Part shown: piece after piece, positions 60,020-64,000 of the stretch
How the letters are laid out: the number at the start of each line of letters is the position of its first letter
Position numbering within the stretch: the stretch's first letter is position 1
Assembly: GCF_009755665.1 (NCBI RefSeq)
Contig: NZ_CP046622.1
Coordinates: 4,951,001 to 5,015,000, forward strand
From: Variovorax paradoxus
GTDB taxonomy: Bacteria > Pseudomonadota > Gammaproteobacteria > Burkholderiales > Burkholderiaceae_C
DNA: 64,000 bases
Reading direction: 5' to 3'
Notes under the pieces: generated by a model
What the model saw: the letters and a program-made list of their open reading frames with translations, nothing else
Told to the model about the DNA's origin: nothing
Database searches by the model: none
Made by a program: the position numbers and the translations under genes

Positions 60020-61711
60020 ATGCAGACATCCGCGCGACAGAACTATCCGGCCGACGTGCCGCACGAGATCAACCCGGAGCAGTACCGGTCTCTGACCCAC
60101 ATGTTCGACGAGGCTTTCGGCCGCTACGCCGATCGGCCGTTCTCCGTCTGCATGGAGCGCTGGATGTCGTACGGAGAGCTCGACACGCTTTCCAAGGCGC
60201 TGGGCGCCTGGCTTCAATCGCTCGGTCTCGAGCCGGGTGCGCGGGTGGCCATCATGCTGCCCAATGTGCCGCAATTTGCCGTCACGATGTGCGGCGTGCT
60301 CCGGGCGGGCTATACCTGTGTGAATGTCAATCCGCTCTACACGGCACGCGAGCTCGAGCATCAGCTCAAGGACTCCGGGGCCACGGCCATCGTCATCCTC
60401 GAGAACTTCGCCTCCACGCTCGAGCAGGTGATCGAGCGGACGCCCGTCAAGCACGTCGTCGTCACTTCCATGGGTGACTTGCTGGGCGGCCTCTATGGCG
60501 CATGGATCACCATCGCGGTTCGCCACCTGGCCAAGATGGTCCCGCCCTACAAGCTGCCGCTGAGCGGCGGCCGCACGGTCACGGAGTTTTCCAAGGCCAT
60601 TGCCGAAGGGCGCGGCCGGCCCCTCGGGCCAGACCAGAGCACGCTCGACTCGATCGCATTCCTGCAATACACCGGCGGCACGACGGGTCTGTCGAAGGGC
60701 GCGGTGCTGACCCACCGCAACATCGTTGCGGCCACCCTGCAGGCGGAGGCGTGGTTCACGCCTGCGCTGTCCCGGGCTGGCGACCTGTCGAAGGTCAACA
60801 GCATCGCGGCCTTGCCGCTGTATCACATCTTCGCGCTGACGCTGTGCCTGCTGGTCATCCGCCAGGGCTCGCACATGACGCTGATTCCCAATCCGCGCGA
60901 CTTCGACAAGTTCATCGCGGTGCTCAAGAAGCGTCCGTTCCACATGCTGCCGGCGGTGAACACGCTGTTCAATGCGCTGCTGATGCATCCGCAGTTCAAG
61001 TCGATCGACTTCTCGACGTTGTTCGTGTCGCAGGCCGGCGGCATGGCCGCCTCGGAAGGCACGGCACAGCGATGGTTCGAAGCCACCGGCTGCCCGATGA
61101 TCGAAGGTTGGGGCATGAGCGAGACCTGTGCGATCGGTACGAACAATCCGGTGTCGAACACGAAGTTCACGGGCACCATCGGCTTGCCGCTGCCGAGCAT
61201 AGAGATTGCCATCAAGGACGATGAGGGCAACTCCCTGCCCGTTGGCACGGCAGGCGAGCTTTGCATCAAGGGCCCGAACGTGATGACCGGCTACTACAAC
61301 CAGCCGGCAGAAACCGCGGCAGCCTTTACCGCTGACGGGTTCATGCGCACCGGCGACGTCGCCGTCATGCAGGAAGACGGCTACAGCCGCATCGTCGACC
61401 GCAAGAAGGACATGATCCTGGTCAGCGGCTTCAATGTCTTCCCGAACGAGCTCGAGAACGTGATCTCGCTGTGCCCAGGCGTTGTCGAATGCGCCGCCGT
61501 GGGCGTGCCGGACGAAAAACAGGGCGAGGCGATCAAGGTGTTCGTCGTGCGCAGGGATCCGACGCTGACGGAAGAGGCGGTGCTCCAGTACTGCAACGGC
61601 CAGCTCACCGGCTATAAACGTCCCAAGCACATCGAGTTCCGCGAAACCCTGCCGAAGACCAATGTCGGGAAGATCCTGCGTCGTGAGCTTCGAACCAGCG
61701 CGAGCGTCTGA
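60020..61711 (+). CDS. fadD: Long-chain-fatty-acid-CoA ligase
   Basis: 563 residues with AAAGGAG before the ATG. Adenylate-forming motifs: LQYTGGTTGLSKGAVLTHRN, EGWGMSETCAIGTNNP and the FadD signature FMRTGDVAVMQEDGYSRIVD with RKKDMILVSGFNVFPNELEN. Membrane-associated; activates fatty acids for beta-oxidation. The next gene starts right after its stop codon. Confidence 0.94.
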   Translation: MQTSARQNYPADVPHEINPEQYRSLTHMFDEAFGRYADRPFSVCMERWMSYGELDTLSKALGAWLQSLGLEPGARVAIMLPNVPQFAVTMCGVLRAGYTCVNVNPLYTARELEHQLKDSGATAIVILENFASTLEQVIERTPVKHVVVTSMGDLLGGLYGAWITIAVRHLAKMVPPYKLPLSGGRTVTEFSKAIAEGRGRPLGPDQSTLDSIAFLQYTGGTTGLSKGAVLTHRNIVAATLQAEAWFTPALSRAGDLSKVNSIAALPLYHIFALTLCLLVIRQGSHMTLIPNPRDFDKFIAVLKKRPFHMLPAVNTLFNALLMHPQFKSIDFSTLFVSQAGGMAASEGTAQRWFEATGCPMIEGWGMSETCAIGTNNPVSNTKFTGTIGLPLPSIEIAIKDDEGNSLPVGTAGELCIKGPNVMTGYYNQPAETAAAFTADGFMRTGDVAVMQEDGYSRIVDRKKDMILVSGFNVFPNELENVISLCPGVVECAAVGVPDEKQGEAIKVFVVRRDPTLTEEAVLQYCNGQLTGYKRPKHIEFRETLPKTNVGKILRRELRTSASV

Positions 61712-62641
61712 GTGAGCGGGCGCGCCGCAGCTGGGCTGCCGGCGAACCTCGTCGTCTTCGAGCGCGGCTGGCTTTCATCGAACAACATTCTGTTTGTCGG
61801 GGCCGACGAGACCGCGCTTGTCGATACCGGGTATGCCACGCATGCCGATCAAACCTTGGCGCTTGTCGAATCGGCGCTGGGGACGCGGCCACTCGACCGG
61901 ATCCTGAATACCCATCTGCATAGCGACCACTGCGGCGGCAACGCGGCGCTGCAGCGGCGCTATCCGAAGGTGCAAACGGACATTCCGCCGGGGGAAGCGA
62001 GCCTGGTTGGACGCTGGGACGAAAGCGGATTGAGTTTTCTTGCGACAGGACAGACGTGCCCACGGTTCGGATTCACCGGCCTGCTGCGACCTGAGACGGA
62101 ATGCGAGCTCGGGGATAGGGCCTGGCAGGTGTACAGCGCGCCTGGCCATGATCCGCATTCGATCATCTTGTTCGAGCCCGTCTCGCGAACACTGATCTCG
62201 GCAGATGCTCTGTGGGAGAACGGCTTTGGTGTGGCCTTTCCCGAGCTAGCAGGTGAGCCGTCGTTCGGAGTTATCGCTGCGACGCTGGATCGCATCGAAG
62301 CGTTAGCGCCACTTCAGGTGATCCCGGGCCATGGACGCGTCTTCACGGACGTCCGCAGTTCGCTGGCTACAGCACGCCGCCGGCTTGACGGGCTTCAGCG
62401 GGACCCGGTGAAGCATGCACGGCATGCCATAAAAGTGCTGATGAAGTTCAAGCTGCTCGAGGTGCAGTCGATCGCGCTGGACGAATGGGCCGACTGGCTT
62501 CGGGGCACGTCGTATTTCAGTGTTGTCCGCGAGCGCTTCTTCGCGGACACGGAGTTGGATCAATTGGCCGGAGATATCTTGGCGGAATTGATCGCCGCCG
62601 GTGCGGCCGAGATGGATTCGGCATCCATTCGCAATATTTGA
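61712..62641 (+). CDS. MBL-fold metallo-hydrolase, GTG start
   Basis: 309 residues. The GTG at 61712 follows the fadD stop codon directly, and no ATG is better. Metal motif NTHLHSDHCGGN (His68, His70, Asp72, His73), later ligands in SAPGHDPHS and VIPGHGRVF. Co-transcribed with fadD, so possibly a thioesterase-like or lactonase enzyme; substrate unknown. Followed by a hairpin shared with the rRNA operon. Confidence 0.87.
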   Translation: MSGRAAAGLPANLVVFERGWLSSNNILFVGADETALVDTGYATHADQTLALVESALGTRPLDRILNTHLHSDHCGGNAALQRRYPKVQTDIPPGEASLVGRWDESGLSFLATGQTCPRFGFTGLLRPETECELGDRAWQVYSAPGHDPHSIILFEPVSRTLISADALWENGFGVAFPELAGEPSFGVIAATLDRIEALAPLQVIPGHGRVFTDVRSSLATARRRLDGLQRDPVKHARHAIKVLMKFKLLEVQSIALDEWADWLRGTSYFSVVRERFFADTELDQLAGDILAELIAAGAAEMDSASIRNI

Positions 62642-62662
62642 CGCTTGCCACTCGGCAATAAC

Positions 62663-62696
62663 AAAAAAGCGCACCACCTGAGATGACGCGCTTTTT
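62663..62696 (+). terminator. Intrinsic terminator of the fadD operon
   Basis: AAAAAGCGC (62664-62672) pairs with GCGCTTTTT (62688-62696) around a 15-base loop, followed by ATTA. A T-run in both directions makes it usable from either strand. It is 22 bp after the metallo-hydrolase stop. Confidence 0.75.
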
Positions 62697-62711
62697 ATTA
62701 AATCCAAAAGG

Positions 62712-62742
62712 AAAAAGCCCAACACGCTGTGTTGGGCTTTTC
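62712..62742 (-). terminator. Intrinsic terminator of the rRNA operon
   Basis: AAAAGCCCAACAC (62713-62725) pairs perfectly with GTGTTGGGCTTTT (62729-62741) over a 3-base loop. On the minus strand it follows the 5S gene by 13 bp and ends in a T-run. Its symmetry makes it work on both strands. Confidence 0.85.
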
Positions 62743-62754
62743 CTGGCTGTAAGA

Positions 62755-62869
62755 GCCTGACGATGACCTACTTTCACACGGGAACCCGCACTATCATCGG
62801 CGCTGACGCGTTTCACTGTCCTGTTCGGGATGGGAAGGAGTGGTACCACGTCGCTATGGTCATCAGGCA
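62755..62869 (-). rRNA. rrf: 5S ribosomal RNA
   Basis: On the minus strand it begins near TGCCTGATGACCATAGCGAC and ends near GTAGGTCATCGTCAGGC. Conserved inner text CCATCCCGAACAGGACAGTG and GATGATAGTGCGGG matches betaproteobacterial 5S. Length about 115 bases. The 5' and 3' ends pair as the closing helix. Downstream of the 23S gene, as in a normal rrn operon. Confidence 0.96.
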
Positions 62870-62884
62870 TAACTTGTTGTCTGG

Positions 62885-62900
62885 TTGATCACGTGATCAA
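62885..62900. other. 16-bp palindrome in the 23S-5S spacer
   Basis: TTGATCACGTGATCAA is a perfect dyad in the 140-bp spacer between the 23S and 5S genes. It could form a processing hairpin or be chance. The remaining spacer shows no tRNA. Confidence 0.4.
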
Positions 62901-63009
62901 TCAAACGAATTCATAGAGTTTGGAATCAGCACGCAATGACTGCGCTGCTTGAATGTATTTTGAATGCGTCAACTTGGCATAACACCTTGATCTGATCGAT
63001 CAAAGTTAT

Positions 63010-64000
<991 letters not shown>

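Overview
The window looks like a chromosomal segment of a Betaproteobacterium of the family Comamonadaceae, most likely Variovorax. The evidence is high GC, a Bug-type (TctC family) solute receptor, the glyQ-glyS-gmhB-plsC order, a biotin-dependent leucine/isovalerate (liu) cluster, and an M20 peptidase that, from memory, is nearly identical to carboxypeptidase G2 (glucarpidase) of the 'Pseudomonas' RS-16 strain later placed in Variovorax. No IS element, prophage, CRISPR array or tRNA was seen. The right end holds the 3' part of an rRNA operon (23S and 5S) on the minus strand.

Layout. 0-4.4 kb: minus-strand group with a truncated family III CoA-transferase, a Bug receptor, a cupin, an IclR regulator and a GhrA-type reductase. 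4.5-14.5 kb: EthD protein, then the liu operon (liuA, acyl-CoA ligase, liuB, liuC, DUF4126 protein, liuD) with a divergent AraC-type regulator. 14.5-18.5 kb: thioredoxin-like protein, HAD phosphatase, and thiC behind a TPP riboswitch whose probable switching helices can be read directly. 18.6-28.6 kb: LuxR-type regulator, amidase, phosphoesterase, acyl-CoA dehydrogenase, glucarpidase homologue, thiolase, aceK, carbonic anhydrase and a LiuR-like MerR regulator. 28.7-32.8 kb: plus-strand metallo-hydrolase, LRR-kinase, pseudouridine synthase and SDR, followed by a 580-bp giant inverted repeat. 33.4-38.9 kb: YgjP-like protease, plsC, gmhB, glyS, glyQ. 39.1-46 kb: lipid kinase, phosphoesterase, PAP2, asparaginase and three regulator/transporter genes. 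46-52.9 kb: a seven-gene operon (flavodoxin-fold reductase, CodA-like amidohydrolase, creatininase homologue, ABC importer, FAD oxidase). 52.9-59.9 kb: lnt-corC, GNAT, an Lrp regulator divergent from hppD - PheC-like protein - phhA. 60-62.6 kb: fadD and a metallo-hydrolase running into two hairpins shared with the converging rRNA operon.

The most promising uncharacterised system is the 46-52.9 kb operon. A perfect sigma-54 -24/-12 promoter (TGGCAC-N5-TTGCA) with an NtrC-like dyad just upstream precedes its first gene. Its enzymes all suit the import and breakdown of a nitrogen-containing ring compound, so I infer a nitrogen-scavenging pathway with an unknown substrate. Other points of note are the SD-sequestering TPP riboswitch, a lipoprotein-type cyclohexadienyl dehydratase homologue between hppD and phhA, a GmhB whose second catalytic Asp is Asn, and three families of long palindromic intergenic repeats. 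Two of these repeats sit inside the liu operon.
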